Positions 36,430-45,622 are shown, counted from the stretch's first letter. The stretch is 64,000 bases of DNA from Eutrophocola sp965661105 (GCA_965661105.1 CBFICR010000004.1:19840-83839); one strand, 5' to 3'. Made by a program: numbers and translations. Notes: generated from the letters alone by a model not told the origin.

Positions 36430-37308
36430 TTAAAGGATAAGACTGTAATAAAATTCGGATATTTCGTTGCCCCACAATAAGGCCAGAAAGCCGGCACTGG
36501 CTAAATAGGGACCAAAGGGTATCGGTATGTTCTTGTCCCTGCCTTTGATAACAATAAGACTGAGACCGACAACAGCGCCGACAAAGGATGAAAGCAGAAT
36601 GATTACCGGCAGTGCTTGCCAGCCCATCCAGGCCCCTAAAGCCGCAAGTAATTTAAAATCTCCATAACCCATACCTTCCTTGCCGGTCACCAGTTTAAAC
36701 AACCAGTAAACCCCCCACAGTATTGCATAACCTGCTATGGCACCCCAGACCGCTTCTCTCAAAGTTGTAATCATGCCCATGCTGTTAACGGCAAGACCCA
36801 ACCATAAAAGTGGCAAGGTAATGTCATCAGGCAGTAATTGATGATCGAAATCGATCATGGTTAGTACAATCAGGCTCCACGAAAGAAAAAGAACAGCGAG
36901 GGTTAGCCAGCTAAAACCGAATTGAAAAACCACAAGCGCAGTAATTATCGCGGTCAATGTCTCCATGATCGGGTATCGGGCGGAAATGCTTTCCTGGCAA
37001 TGACGACACTTGCCTCCCAGAAAAAGCCATGAAAACACTGGGATATTTTCCAATGCAGAAATTTCATGTTTGCACTTGGGACAATGTGAGTTGGGAACAG
37101 CCAGGTTAAAAGCGGCATCACTTTCTTGAGGTTTGGATGGGTTTTCAATTTCGAGTAATTCGGAGCACTGTTGTGTCCACTCAGCTTGCATCATAAGAGG
37201 CAGGCGATAAATCACTACGTTCAGGAAGCTACCCACCAGCAAGCCAAAGACTATGGAGATAGCTACCAGTAGCATCGGGTAGGCAGCAAAAAAATCAGTC
37301 AATGTCAT
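36430..37308 (-). CDS. pilD: Type IV prepilin peptidase/methyltransferase PilD
   Basis: PilD cuts the leader of PilA and other prepilins and methylates the new N-terminus, in the inner membrane. The 292-residue protein has about eight membrane helices. The cytoplasmic loop carries the zinc cysteines CPKC and CRHC near residues 76 and 102. The catalytic aspartates are present in DFDHQLLPD near residue 157 and GYGDFK near residue 217. It is expressed with pilB and pilC. Confidence 0.95.
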   Translation of the reverse strand: MTLTDFFAAYPMLLVAISIVFGLLVGSFLNVVIYRLPLMMQAEWTQQCSELLEIENPSKPQESDAAFNLAVPNSHCPKCKHEISALENIPVFSWLFLGGKCRHCQESISARYPIMETLTAIITALVVFQFGFSWLTLAVLFLSWSLIVLTMIDFDHQLLPDDITLPLLWLGLAVNSMGMITTLREAVWGAIAGYAILWGVYWLFKLVTGKEGMGYGDFKLLAALGAWMGWQALPVIILLSSFVGAVVGLSLIVIKGRDKNIPIPFGPYLASAGFLALLWGNEISEFYYSLIL

Positions 37309-37347
37309 CAGGCGATAATGCTTTTGTTAATGAGGCTATGTCGACTC

Positions 37348-38577
37348 TTAAACAACAGAGCCGATCTGGAAGATAGGCATATACATGGCGATCATCAGTC
37401 CACCAACGAGGATACCCAGTACCGCCATGATTAACGGTTCCATCATGGCAGTCAGACCATCCACCGCATTGTCTACTTCAGCTTCATAAAAAGTGGCGCA
37501 TTTATCAAGCATGGCATCCAGAGCACCGGATTCTTCGCCAATGGATACCATTTGCAGAATCATGATGGGAAATATTTCAGTCGATTTTATGGATTGGGTC
37601 AACTGCTGACCGGCCGTAACATCCTCGCGAATTTGTAGCGAGGCTGTTTTATAAACGATGTTGCCGGTAGCCCCTGATACTGAATACAGGGCATCTACCA
37701 AAGGAACACCGGCAGCAAAAGTGGTTGAGAGTGTGCGGGTAAATCTGGCGAGACAGGATTGTTCGATAATATGACCGAAGACTGGAAGTTTCAGCGAGAA
37801 TCTTTCCAGAGCATACTGGAATTTCTTTGATCGTAATTTTGCCTCTTTAAAAATAAATCCGGCAATGCCGATGCCAACCAGGACATATAACCACCAGGCG
37901 ATCATGAAATCAGAAATACGCATAACATACTGGGTGAAAATTGGTAATTCAGCACCGAAACTGGAAAAGGTTTCAGCAAACTGCGGAACCACTTTGATCA
38001 GCAGGATCGCGGTGACAATACCAGCAACCGCCAATACCGTGATTGGGTAGTTCATGGCTTTCTTGATTTTGGATTTAAGGGCTTCAGATTTTTCCTTGTA
38101 GGTAGCAAGCCGATCCAGCATGGTTTCAAGGGCGCCGGATTGTTCGCCCGATTCAACCAGATTACAGAATAACTCATCAAACTGGCGCGGGAACTTCCTG
38201 ATAGCGTCGGCAAAGTGACTGCCGGCAGAGACATCATCACGGATACTGAAAACGATTTCTTTCATGCTCGGGTTTTCCAGGCCTTCCCCTACAATTTCAA
38301 AGGACTGTACCAGTGGGATACCTGCTTTCATCATGGTCGCTAACTGACGCGTAAAAATAGCGATATCCATTGGCTTGATGGTTTGCTTGGAGGGGGAAAA
38401 CAGAGGTTTGGCTTTCTTTCTCACCTTGGTAGGCTTGATACCCTGTTTTCTTAACTGGGCTTTCGCCATTGCCGCGCTGCTACTGGAGATTTCTCCTTTG
38501 GATACCTTGCCTCTGGCATCTTGCCCTTGCCAGGTAAATGTAGACTGTTTCAGGGTGGATTGTGCGGGGGCTGCCAT
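37348..38577 (-). CDS. pilC: Type IV pilus inner-membrane platform protein PilC
   Basis: PilC is the polytopic platform on which the PilB and PilT motors act. The 409-residue protein has two T2SS-F domains (about residues 75-197 and 277-400), each followed by membrane helices. FTRQLATMMKAGIPLVQS near residue 76 and FTRTLSTTFAAGVPLVDAL near residue 278 mark the repeats. The C-terminus AMYMPIFQIGSVV is typical. It lies 46 bp from pilB and 39 bp from pilD. Confidence 0.95.
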   Translation of the reverse strand: MAAPAQSTLKQSTFTWQGQDARGKVSKGEISSSSAAMAKAQLRKQGIKPTKVRKKAKPLFSPSKQTIKPMDIAIFTRQLATMMKAGIPLVQSFEIVGEGLENPSMKEIVFSIRDDVSAGSHFADAIRKFPRQFDELFCNLVESGEQSGALETMLDRLATYKEKSEALKSKIKKAMNYPITVLAVAGIVTAILLIKVVPQFAETFSSFGAELPIFTQYVMRISDFMIAWWLYVLVGIGIAGFIFKEAKLRSKKFQYALERFSLKLPVFGHIIEQSCLARFTRTLSTTFAAGVPLVDALYSVSGATGNIVYKTASLQIREDVTAGQQLTQSIKSTEIFPIMILQMVSIGEESGALDAMLDKCATFYEAEVDNAVDGLTAMMEPLIMAVLGILVGGLMIAMYMPIFQIGSVV

Positions 38578-38623
38578 CTCGTTTTCCTCTTTATCCTTTC
38601 CTTGGTATCTACTATAGCTGTTT

Positions 38624-40327
38624 TTAAATTATGCGGTTAACTTCTGCCAGACTGGTTAGTCCGCGTGCTGCCTGTTCCAGTGCCGACTCTCGCAGGTTAT
38701 TAAACCCTGCTTTGTTAGCTAATTCTGCGACCTGGATTGAATTTCCACCATTGATAATAGCACGGGAAATTGCTTCAGTAATCGGTACTGTTTCATATAC
38801 ACCCAGCCTGCCTTTATAGCCAGCCAGGCAATGATCGCAGCCAACCGGGGCAAAAAGCTGCAAATTATCCAGCTGGCTTTTGGAAAACCCCTCCTGGATC
38901 AAAACCTGTGCAGGTAATTTTACTGGTTTTTTGCAGCGATTACACAGGGTTCTGAGAAGTCGTTGGGCAATGACAAGACTTAGTGTTGATGCCAGGTGAT
39001 AGGGTGCTATGCCCATTTCAATCAGGCGCGAGATGGTTTCAGAAGCATTATTGGTATGTAAAGTGGAAAGCACAAGATGACCGGTCTGCGATGCCCTCAG
39101 GGCTATTTCAGCGGTTTCCAGATCCCTGATTTCCCCTACCATCAGAACGTCCGGATCCTGGCGCATAAATGCGCGAAGAGAGTCGGCAAAACCCAGGCCT
39201 GCAGCCGGATTAATGGCTACCTGGTTTATGCCCTCAAGATGAATTTCTACCGGGTCTTCAGCAGTCGCAATATTGCGCTCCTGAGTATTAAGCAAGGACA
39301 GTCCCGCATAAAGAGAAAGTGACTTACCGCTGCCGGTAGGGCCCGTGACCAGGATCAGTCCCTGCTGTCTGTTCAGGGCATCAAGATAATGCTGTTTTTG
39401 TTCATCGGTAAAGCCGAGGGTATCCAGATCCAGTTTGGTATTACCAGGGTCAAGTACCCTTAACACTACTTTTTCGCCCCATAGCGTGGGTAAGGTACTC
39501 ACCCTGAAGTCAATGGATTTGCGTGGCGTTGTTTTGAGCTTGAAGCGCCCATCCTGGGGAACACGTTTTTCAGAAATATCCAGTTTGGCCATCACTTTCA
39601 GACGTGAGCAGATCCTGCGGCATATATGCACGGGAGGCCTGGTAATTTCCCTAAGCAGGCCATCTTCCCTGAATCTTATTCGGGAGCTGTTGTCATAGGG
39701 TTCAATATGAATGTCAGACACATCACTACGAATGGCATCGATCAGTATTTTATTAACGAAACGCATAACGGGGGTTTCATCAATCCGGCTTTCTTCCTCT
39801 TGACTGGTTTCTTCGCCGGGATTTCCAAAAACCTGGGATTGCGAGTCAAGGTAATCCATGGCCTGATGACGAGGCATCAGAGATGGGCTTTGCTCAAGCA
39901 GATCCTGCAGGACTGCATGTAATTTATCTTCTTCAACGATGATCAATTCGATTTTACAGCCAGTATGAAACTTGATTTCTTCAAGTGCCGGAAGATTTGC
40001 CGGATCTGAAGTGCCCAGGTACAGCGTGGACATTTTTTTGAGGAGCGGCAGTACGCGATGCTTATGAATCAGGTTACTGTCTATAAGCGCCAGTGGCATG
40101 GTTAGTGGATCCATCGCATCAAGATCAAGTAATGGATAGCCAAATTCCTGGCTCAGTATTGACGCTATCGACTTGCTTTCAAGTATCTCCTGATCTACCA
40201 GATATTTAACGACTGATTGATTTTTCCCCGCGGCACTGGCGCACGCCTGTTCAGCGAGTGCTGTATCCAATAAATCACCGGACACTAACCAGTGAGCGCT
40301 GCCATGAATTATCGCGTTTGTATTCAT
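38624..40327 (-). CDS. pilB: Type IV pilus assembly ATPase PilB
   Basis: PilB is the hexameric motor that powers pilus extension. The 567-residue protein has an N-terminal MshEN-type domain and a secretion ATPase domain. Walker A GPTGSGKS lies near residue 330, the Asp box and Walker B LMVGEIRDLETAE near 395, and the His box HLVLSTLHTN near 420. The four zinc cysteines CNRC and CDHC near residues 462 and 497 are intact. The ATG start faces pilA across a 394-bp divergent region. Confidence 0.96.
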   Translation of the reverse strand: MNTNAIIHGSAHWLVSGDLLDTALAEQACASAAGKNQSVVKYLVDQEILESKSIASILSQEFGYPLLDLDAMDPLTMPLALIDSNLIHKHRVLPLLKKMSTLYLGTSDPANLPALEEIKFHTGCKIELIIVEEDKLHAVLQDLLEQSPSLMPRHQAMDYLDSQSQVFGNPGEETSQEEESRIDETPVMRFVNKILIDAIRSDVSDIHIEPYDNSSRIRFREDGLLREITRPPVHICRRICSRLKVMAKLDISEKRVPQDGRFKLKTTPRKSIDFRVSTLPTLWGEKVVLRVLDPGNTKLDLDTLGFTDEQKQHYLDALNRQQGLILVTGPTGSGKSLSLYAGLSLLNTQERNIATAEDPVEIHLEGINQVAINPAAGLGFADSLRAFMRQDPDVLMVGEIRDLETAEIALRASQTGHLVLSTLHTNNASETISRLIEMGIAPYHLASTLSLVIAQRLLRTLCNRCKKPVKLPAQVLIQEGFSKSQLDNLQLFAPVGCDHCLAGYKGRLGVYETVPITEAISRAIINGGNSIQVAELANKAGFNNLRESALEQAARGLTSLAEVNRII

Positions 40328-40721
40328 TGTCCTTGATCAGGTCGAGTCTTGACTGATCTTCAGTCTAATACTGAAATGCGGAAATGCCACAAGCCAGGCT
40401 CGGGAGGGAGCATTGCAGGAGTGCAATTGACTTTTTTTTCACATTATGACAAATTTTGTCAGTCCCCTCTCTCTGTCATCTCTTCTGCACTGCTATTAGT
40501 CTGATATTAAACTGTCTTGTGGCTGTATGAATATTGGACAAAAAGTGATGATCATGCCCAAAAGTGTGATCTACTGCACACTATCACCGGAATTGAATAT
40601 TTCCTGATTATTGGCATAGTAATTGCTTTTTATATAACTGTTTTCTCGCGGTTGCCATTGGGGTTATGGGTAGCCCAGGCAAACGTGAACAACAAAATTT
40701 GTATTTCCTCTGGAGAGTAAA
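40328..40721. promoter_or_regulatory. pilB-pilA divergent regulatory region with a sigma54 promoter at 40611-40627
   Basis: TTGGCATAGTAATTGCT matches the sigma54 consensus, with GG and GC exactly 12 bp apart; RNA would begin near 40638, 84 bp before pilA. PilA promoters are classically sigma54- and PilSR-dependent. A perfect 15-bp palindrome (TGAC core, 40447-40461) and a GTGTG-N8-CACAC repeat (40564-40581) lie upstream as candidate activator sites. No gene is supported here. Confidence 0.75.
40447..40461. promoter_or_regulatory. Perfect 15-bp palindrome, candidate regulator site
   Basis: TGACAAATTTTGTCA reads the same on both strands around a central base. It lies about 180 bp upstream of the predicted pilA start site and 120 bp upstream of the pilB ATG, so it could serve either gene. 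PilR is one candidate; its site is not defined well enough here to assign. Confidence 0.5.
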
Positions 40722-41144
40722 ATGAAAAACATGAATCAAAAAGGTTTCACCCTTATCGAATTAATGATCGTAATTGCGATCATCGGTATTCTGGCGGCTG
40801 TAGCACTTCCTGCCTATCAGGACTACACCATCCGTGCAAAGGCTTCTGAACTGGTACTTGCTTCCAGTGCTGCCAAAAACTCAGTATCGGAATATGCTCT
40901 GGTAAACGCTACCATGACTATTCCAGCTGCTAACGTTACTGTTCAGTCAATCAACCAGGGTATGGTATCCAGCCTTTATTGGGCCGGTGCAGGTACTGGT
41001 ATCGTTGTTGTAGGTAGCACAACTAATCTGGGCGCTGCGGTTCAGCTGACCATGAGACCTTCAGGTGATGCAAGCCAGGGTATTCTTTGGATTTGTGGTG
41101 CCTTGGTAGGAACTCAATACCTGCCTTCTTCATGCAATAACTAA
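40722..41144 (+). CDS. pilA: Type IV major pilin PilA
   Basis: This is the structural subunit of the type IV pilus. The 140-residue prepilin has a short leader ending in Gly7, then FTLIELMIVIAIIGILAAVA, with Glu5 of the mature form, as required for PilD cutting and assembly. The mature protein is about 133 residues. A C-terminal disulfide loop is formed by CGALVGTQYLPSSC, with two serines inside it and two Asn at the end. Ribosome site GGAG lies 7 bp before the ATG. A strong terminator follows, so pilA is probably monocistronic. Confidence 0.97.
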   Translation: MKNMNQKGFTLIELMIVIAIIGILAAVALPAYQDYTIRAKASELVLASSAAKNSVSEYALVNATMTIPAANVTVQSINQGMVSSLYWAGAGTGIVVVGSTTNLGAAVQLTMRPSGDASQGILWICGALVGTQYLPSSCNN

Positions 41145-41195
41145 AACTGTAATATTTTAGCTTTATTAATAGAGCTAATATTAGTAGTTTCAAAG

Positions 41196-41232
41196 CCAGC
41201 CCCTACTGTAAAGTGCGGGCTGGTTTTTTTTT
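41196..41232 (+). terminator. Intrinsic terminator of pilA
   Basis: CCAGCCC at 41196-41202 pairs with GGGCTGG at 41217-41223, followed by a run of nine T residues. It separates pilA from the glycosyltransferase genes, which start 45 bp later. Confidence 0.9.
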
Positions 41233-41277
41233 AAGCTACAATAATTACTTTGGGCCTCGATTATCAATACTCATTAT

Positions 41278-43179
41278 ATGTCGAAGAAATCCTGCATTGT
41301 TTTTGCCCTGTCCGTTGTGGTCATTTTGTTGGCAACCACTGCAATTTACTGGCAGGGTCTGGATGGTCCTTTTCTACTGGATGACTATACCAATATTGTT
41401 AATTCCTATGTTGCTGATTTTGATGTACAAAAAATTATATTTGCTGTTAGCCACAATGAAAGTGGCACTTTAGGAAGACCTGTCTCTGTATTGAGCCTGA
41501 TTTTTTCCGGCATTGTCCATGGCCCCGAACCCTGGGGCTATAAGCTTCATAATCTGGTCATTCACCTTATTAATGGCCTACTGATATTTTGGCTATTACA
41601 AAAAATTCTTTTCAGGATTTCCCGGGGAAAAGACAAAGAAAAGTGTCTTTTTGTTGCCGGAATGACATCTGCAATATGGTTACTTCATCCTTTGATGGTA
41701 AGTACTGTTTTATATGCAGTCCAACGAATGGCGCAGTTGGCCACTATGTTTACTCTGACATCGTTATTAATTTTTGTAAGTCTGAGGGAGAGTGAAGCCA
41801 GCAGTGCCCAAAAGTTCTATCCCATTGCCTATTTTTTATTTCCCATATCGTTACTTATGGCTATTTTCTCCAAGGAAAATGGAGCATTAATTCCCCTCTA
41901 TATATTGGCTATTGAAATAATAGTTTTTCAGTTTGGATTTGCAACACAGCTTGAAAGAAAGAGGATTTATATATTTGAAAGTGTGTTTGTCTTTCTTCCA
42001 ATTATAGTTGGCGGACTGTACACCCTTACACATCTTGATACGCTGACAAACTACGCAACCAGAAATTTTGACATGGGTGAGAGACTTCTCACGCAGTTAC
42101 ATGTTGCAGTCTTGTATCTAAAAATGATTTTGTTGCCAAGATTGTCTGACATGGCGCTGTTTCATGATTATATTGAAATCACCCGTAGCTTTGATCTCGC
42201 TACGTTATTGTTGCTGTTGTTATTAATTCTGGCGGTCTTCCTGATTTTCCTGTTAAGAAAAAAAGCGCCCGTTATTGCTCTGGCAATCGCCTGGTTTTTA
42301 GTATCACACATGTTGGAGTCAACGATATTCAGTCTTGAACTAATGTTTGAACACAGAAATTACCTGGCAGCAGTTGGGCCGATACTGGCGGTTGTCTACT
42401 ATCTAGGAAAGATTCCAGACATGCCAAAATTCAAATATTTTAATATCCTGATTTTGGTTTTGATGGGATTTATTACAGTATTGAGGGTTCAGGAGTGGGG
42501 GAGCGAAGAGAATATTTACAGAGTAGCTGTTGCAGAGCATCCTGATTCCCCTCGTGCACAAACCCAGATGGCAATTATTGAATATGGATATGGAAATTAT
42601 ACTGAGACATTGCGGCATTTGGATATTGTGCAGGAATTGCTACCTACAGATTTCGGTCCGGTAATTCTTAAGGCTACTTTTCTGTGTTCTACAGGAACCG
42701 ATCTGGCGCCATTGATTGATAAAGCTGTTGATATAGCCGGTCAGTATCCAATAACACCTTATGGTCTTAATGCGCTAAATACTATAATTACCTCCTTAAG
42801 TGATGCTAAATGTCCAGAGATAAGTCCCGGAATGCTCTTGCCGGTAATTGAGGCAGCCAAAAACCAGTCGGGCAACAAATTAGTTGATGAATTCCTGGCA
42901 TATCTGGAAGACATTGAAGGAAGTATTCATCTATTATTGGGTAATTATCAAAAAGGCATGGGGTTGAAATTATCTGCCTTTGAGCGCTCAGGCTATATTC
43001 AAATACTGGAGAAAATGACTACTATTCTTTTGGATAACAATAGATTGATAGAAGCTGAGCAGATTATTGGCTATATGGATATATTGAATACACAATCCCA
43101 TGGTATTGAAACAGCCGTGTTGGAACCCTTACAAGAAAAGCTGGCTACTGCAAAATCCAAGGGGGTTGAGAGTGAGTAA
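41278..43179 (+). CDS. TMTC-like GT-C membrane glycosyltransferase with TPR-like tail (paralogue B)
   Basis: The 633-residue protein has about ten membrane helices up to residue 405 and then a soluble helical, TPR-like C-terminus. The GT-C catalytic acidic pair is LDDYTNI at residues 35-36. GRPVSV, NLVIHLIN, HPLMVSTVLYAVQRMA, SKENGAL and EHRNYLA (near 359) are shared with paralogue A and resemble animal TMTC O-mannosyltransferases. It should move a sugar from polyprenyl phosphate to a protein or glycan in the periplasm. It follows pilA, where Pseudomonas carries the pilin glycosyltransferases TfpO or TfpW, so pilin is the best guess for its target. It overlaps a Dpm1-like gene by 8 bp. Confidence 0.75.
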   Translation: MSKKSCIVFALSVVVILLATTAIYWQGLDGPFLLDDYTNIVNSYVADFDVQKIIFAVSHNESGTLGRPVSVLSLIFSGIVHGPEPWGYKLHNLVIHLINGLLIFWLLQKILFRISRGKDKEKCLFVAGMTSAIWLLHPLMVSTVLYAVQRMAQLATMFTLTSLLIFVSLRESEASSAQKFYPIAYFLFPISLLMAIFSKENGALIPLYILAIEIIVFQFGFATQLERKRIYIFESVFVFLPIIVGGLYTLTHLDTLTNYATRNFDMGERLLTQLHVAVLYLKMILLPRLSDMALFHDYIEITRSFDLATLLLLLLLILAVFLIFLLRKKAPVIALAIAWFLVSHMLESTIFSLELMFEHRNYLAAVGPILAVVYYLGKIPDMPKFKYFNILILVLMGFITVLRVQEWGSEENIYRVAVAEHPDSPRAQTQMAIIEYGYGNYTETLRHLDIVQELLPTDFGPVILKATFLCSTGTDLAPLIDKAVDIAGQYPITPYGLNALNTIITSLSDAKCPEISPGMLLPVIEAAKNQSGNKLVDEFLAYLEDIEGSIHLLLGNYQKGMGLKLSAFERSGYIQILEKMTTILLDNNRLIEAEQIIGYMDILNTQSHGIETAVLEPLQEKLATAKSKGVESE

Positions 43180-44032
43180 CGTAGATTTCACCATCGTTAT
43201 ACCTGCAAAAAATGAAGCTATAAATTTACAGAGTTTATTGCCAGAATTAATTTCACTTTACCCGCAGGCTGAAATAATCGTCGTTAATGACGGTTCAACA
43301 GATAAAACTGAAGAAGTATGCAAAACAAATAATGTTAATGTTATCAGCCATGTTTACAGCAAGGGTAATGGAGCCAGCATCAAGACAGGTGCCAGAGCAG
43401 CGCAAGGCGACATCATTGTTTTTATGGATGGCGATGGTCAACATCAGCCCAAAGATATCAGTCTTTTACTTGCTGAATTGAAAAATGGGGCAGATATGTG
43501 TGTCGGCGCTCGTGACAGTAAATCACAGGCCAGCGTTGGCAGATCTCTGGCCAATTCTCTTTATAATAAGTTGGCCACATTGATTTCGGGTCATCCTGTT
43601 GCTGATCTCACCTCCGGATTTCGTGCTGTTTATAGAAACAAGTTTAAAAGTTTCCTTTATCTGCTTCCAAATGGTTTTTCTTATCCGACCACAATCACGA
43701 TGGCTTTTTTTCGTGCCGGCTTCAGTGTCAAATATGTTCCGATTGTTGCGTTGGCACGTCAAGGCAAAAGTCATGTCAACATCATCAAGGATGGGATGCG
43801 TTTTCTTATTATTATTTTCAAAATTGGTACATTATATTCACCATTAAAAATATTCATTCCAGCAGCAATGACTTTTTTCTTCACTGGGGTAGGGTATTAC
43901 ATGTATACCTTCCTGACCCGGCATGTTTTTACAAACATGAGTGCGGTATTGTTCCTGTCAGCAGTAATAGTCTTCTTAATTGGTCTGGTATCAGAGCAAA
44001 TCACCGTTTTGATGTATAAAGATACTGAATAG
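43172..44032 (+). CDS. Dpm1-like GT2 polyprenyl-phosphate glycosyltransferase
   Basis: The protein has a GT-A family 2 domain resembling dolichyl-phosphate mannose synthase: VIPAKNEA near residue 9, VVNDGSTDKT near 37, and the metal-binding MDGDGQHQP near residue 85. Two membrane helices close the C-terminus (about 225-245 and 255-275), as in polyprenyl-phosphate sugar synthases that anchor in the cytoplasmic membrane. The GTG at 43172 gives 286 residues; the longer open frame lies inside the preceding gene. Overlap by 8 bp implies coupled translation with the GT-C gene, for which it would supply the lipid-linked donor. The sugar is unknown. Confidence 0.82.
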   Translation: MSNVDFTIVIPAKNEAINLQSLLPELISLYPQAEIIVVNDGSTDKTEEVCKTNNVNVISHVYSKGNGASIKTGARAAQGDIIVFMDGDGQHQPKDISLLLAELKNGADMCVGARDSKSQASVGRSLANSLYNKLATLISGHPVADLTSGFRAVYRNKFKSFLYLLPNGFSYPTTITMAFFRAGFSVKYVPIVALARQGKSHVNIIKDGMRFLIIIFKIGTLYSPLKIFIPAAMTFFFTGVGYYMYTFLTRHVFTNMSAVLFLSAVIVFLIGLVSEQITVLMYKDTE

Positions 44033-44076
44033 GCTTTGAGTTTCGTAACTAATTTTAAATACAAAGTGGTATTAAC

Positions 44077-45027
44077 ATGAAAAATTTTGCTCTGGTGGGC
44101 GCATCAGGATACGTAGCACCAAGGCATATGAAGGCTATTAAGGATACTGGCAATGACCTGATTGCTGCGCTTGATCCAAATGATTCTGTTGGAGTAATTG
44201 ATAGCTATTTTCCAAACTCTTATTTTTTCACAGAGTTTGAAAGATTTGACAGACATATTGACAAGATCAGAAGAGCCCCTGGCTCATCCAAAATAGACTA
44301 CATTTCCATATGTTCCCCAAACTATCTTCATGATTCTCATGTGAGATTCGCGCTCAGGTCCAATACCGATGCCATCTGTGAAAAACCGTTGGTAATTAAC
44401 CCATGGAATATTGATGGTTTGCTTCATATTGAAAAAGATACCGGGAGAAAAATACATACTATTCTTCAGCTACGACACCATCCTTCGATCATTGAATTGA
44501 AAAAAAATGTGGAAAGGAATGCTGGTAAAGAAAAGTATGATGTTGAGCTTACTTACATAACGTCGAGAGGAAAGTGGTATCACCAGTCATGGAAAGGTGA
44601 TGAAAAGAAATCCGGGGGAGTGGCAACAAATATTGGCGTGCATTTTTACGACATGCTTCATTATGTATTTGGAAATCTGGAAACAAATAAAGTTCATTTT
44701 CGTAATGATTTCAAATCCGCAGGTTTTCTTGAGTATGAGCATGCCAGAGTCAACTGGTTTCTTTCTGTAGATCATAATGATCTGCCAGTTGAAATTAAAA
44801 ATAGCAACCAGCGAACTTTTAGAACCATAACTGTCAATGGCGAGCAGATTGAGTTTTCAGAGGGTTTCACAGACCTGCATACAATAAGTTACTCCGAAAT
44901 TCTCGCCGGGAGAGGGTTCGGTGTTGAGGACAACCGTGTTGCTATTGAAACAGTGGCTGATATTCGCACCAGGGATATCTCTCCAGTCACGGGTGTTGAT
45001 TACCATCCTTTCATAAAGGAAATTTAA
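44077..45027 (+). CDS. wbpB: UDP-N-acetylglucosaminuronate 3-dehydrogenase, WbpB homologue
   Basis: This Gfo/Idh/MocA-family oxidoreductase oxidises C3 of UDP-GlcNAcA, regenerating NAD with 2-oxoglutarate in the P. aeruginosa enzyme. The 316 residues equal WbpB in length. Shared landmarks include MKNFALVGASGYVAPRHM, YISICSPNYLHDSH near 80, ICEKPL near 105, LQLRHHPSI near residue 130, YITSRGKWY near 157, and ATNIGVHFYDMLH near residue 178. It is followed in order by wbpD and wbpE homologues. WbpA, which makes the substrate, is not in this window. Confidence 0.92.
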   Translation: MKNFALVGASGYVAPRHMKAIKDTGNDLIAALDPNDSVGVIDSYFPNSYFFTEFERFDRHIDKIRRAPGSSKIDYISICSPNYLHDSHVRFALRSNTDAICEKPLVINPWNIDGLLHIEKDTGRKIHTILQLRHHPSIIELKKNVERNAGKEKYDVELTYITSRGKWYHQSWKGDEKKSGGVATNIGVHFYDMLHYVFGNLETNKVHFRNDFKSAGFLEYEHARVNWFLSVDHNDLPVEIKNSNQRTFRTITVNGEQIEFSEGFTDLHTISYSEILAGRGFGVEDNRVAIETVADIRTRDISPVTGVDYHPFIKEI

Positions 45028-45034
45028 CCAGCCA

Positions 45035-45622
45035 ATGCCCTATTTTAATCACGAATCTGTATACATAGACGATGGCGCAGAAATTGGTGAAGGTAGTCGT
45101 ATCTGGCATTTTTCCCATATTTGTTCCAATGCAAAAATTGGCAGCCATTGTATCCTGGGGCAGAATATTTATGTGGGCTCAAAAGCTGTCATTGGTAATA
45201 ATGTAAAAATTCAAAATAATGTTTCCATTTACGACAATGTGAAACTTGAAAATGACGTATTTTGCGGTCCCTCCGTTGTCTTTACCAACGTCCATAATCC
45301 AAGAGCTTTTATAGACCGAAAGCAGGAATATATGCCTACTTTGGTTAAACAGGGCGCAAGTCTGGGGGCTAATTCGACCATTCGTTGTGGTGTGACTATT
45401 GGTCAGTATTCATTTGTAGGGGCTGGAGCTGTAGTTCTGGAAGATATAAAGGATTTTGCTCTGGTGGTTGGAAATCCGGGAAAGCAGATTGGCTGGATTA
45501 GTAAGCATGGAGAAAAACTGGCTTTGCCATTGGAAGGGGACGCAGAAGAAACTTGTCCCCATGGCGGCGAGACTTATGTGCTTAAAGGAAGAGTTTTAAA
45601 AATAATTAATAAAAGTGATTGA
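45035..45622 (+). CDS. wbpD: UDP-2-acetamido-3-amino-glucuronate N-acetyltransferase, WbpD homologue
   Basis: This left-handed beta-helix acetyltransferase puts the second acetyl group on the 3-amino sugar, giving UDP-GlcNAc3NAcA. The 195-residue protein shows the series of hexapeptide repeats, including RIWHFSHICSNAKIGSH, IQNNVSIYDNVKLE, and FCGPSVVFTNVHNPRA near residue 75. The C-terminal cap ICPHGGETYVLKGR-like segment matches WbpD. It sits 7 bp after wbpB and touches wbpE. Confidence 0.92.
   Translation: MPYFNHESVYIDDGAEIGEGSRIWHFSHICSNAKIGSHCILGQNIYVGSKAVIGNNVKIQNNVSIYDNVKLENDVFCGPSVVFTNVHNPRAFIDRKQEYMPTLVKQGASLGANSTIRCGVTIGQYSFVGAGAVVLEDIKDFALVVGNPGKQIGWISKHGEKLALPLEGDAEETCPHGGETYVLKGRVLKIINKSD

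Noticed and set aside
40517..40720. 67-codon open frame just before pilA
   Set aside because: It covers the sigma54 promoter and the pilA ribosome site, and its middle is hydrophobic only because the DNA is AT-rich. No homologue is recognised.
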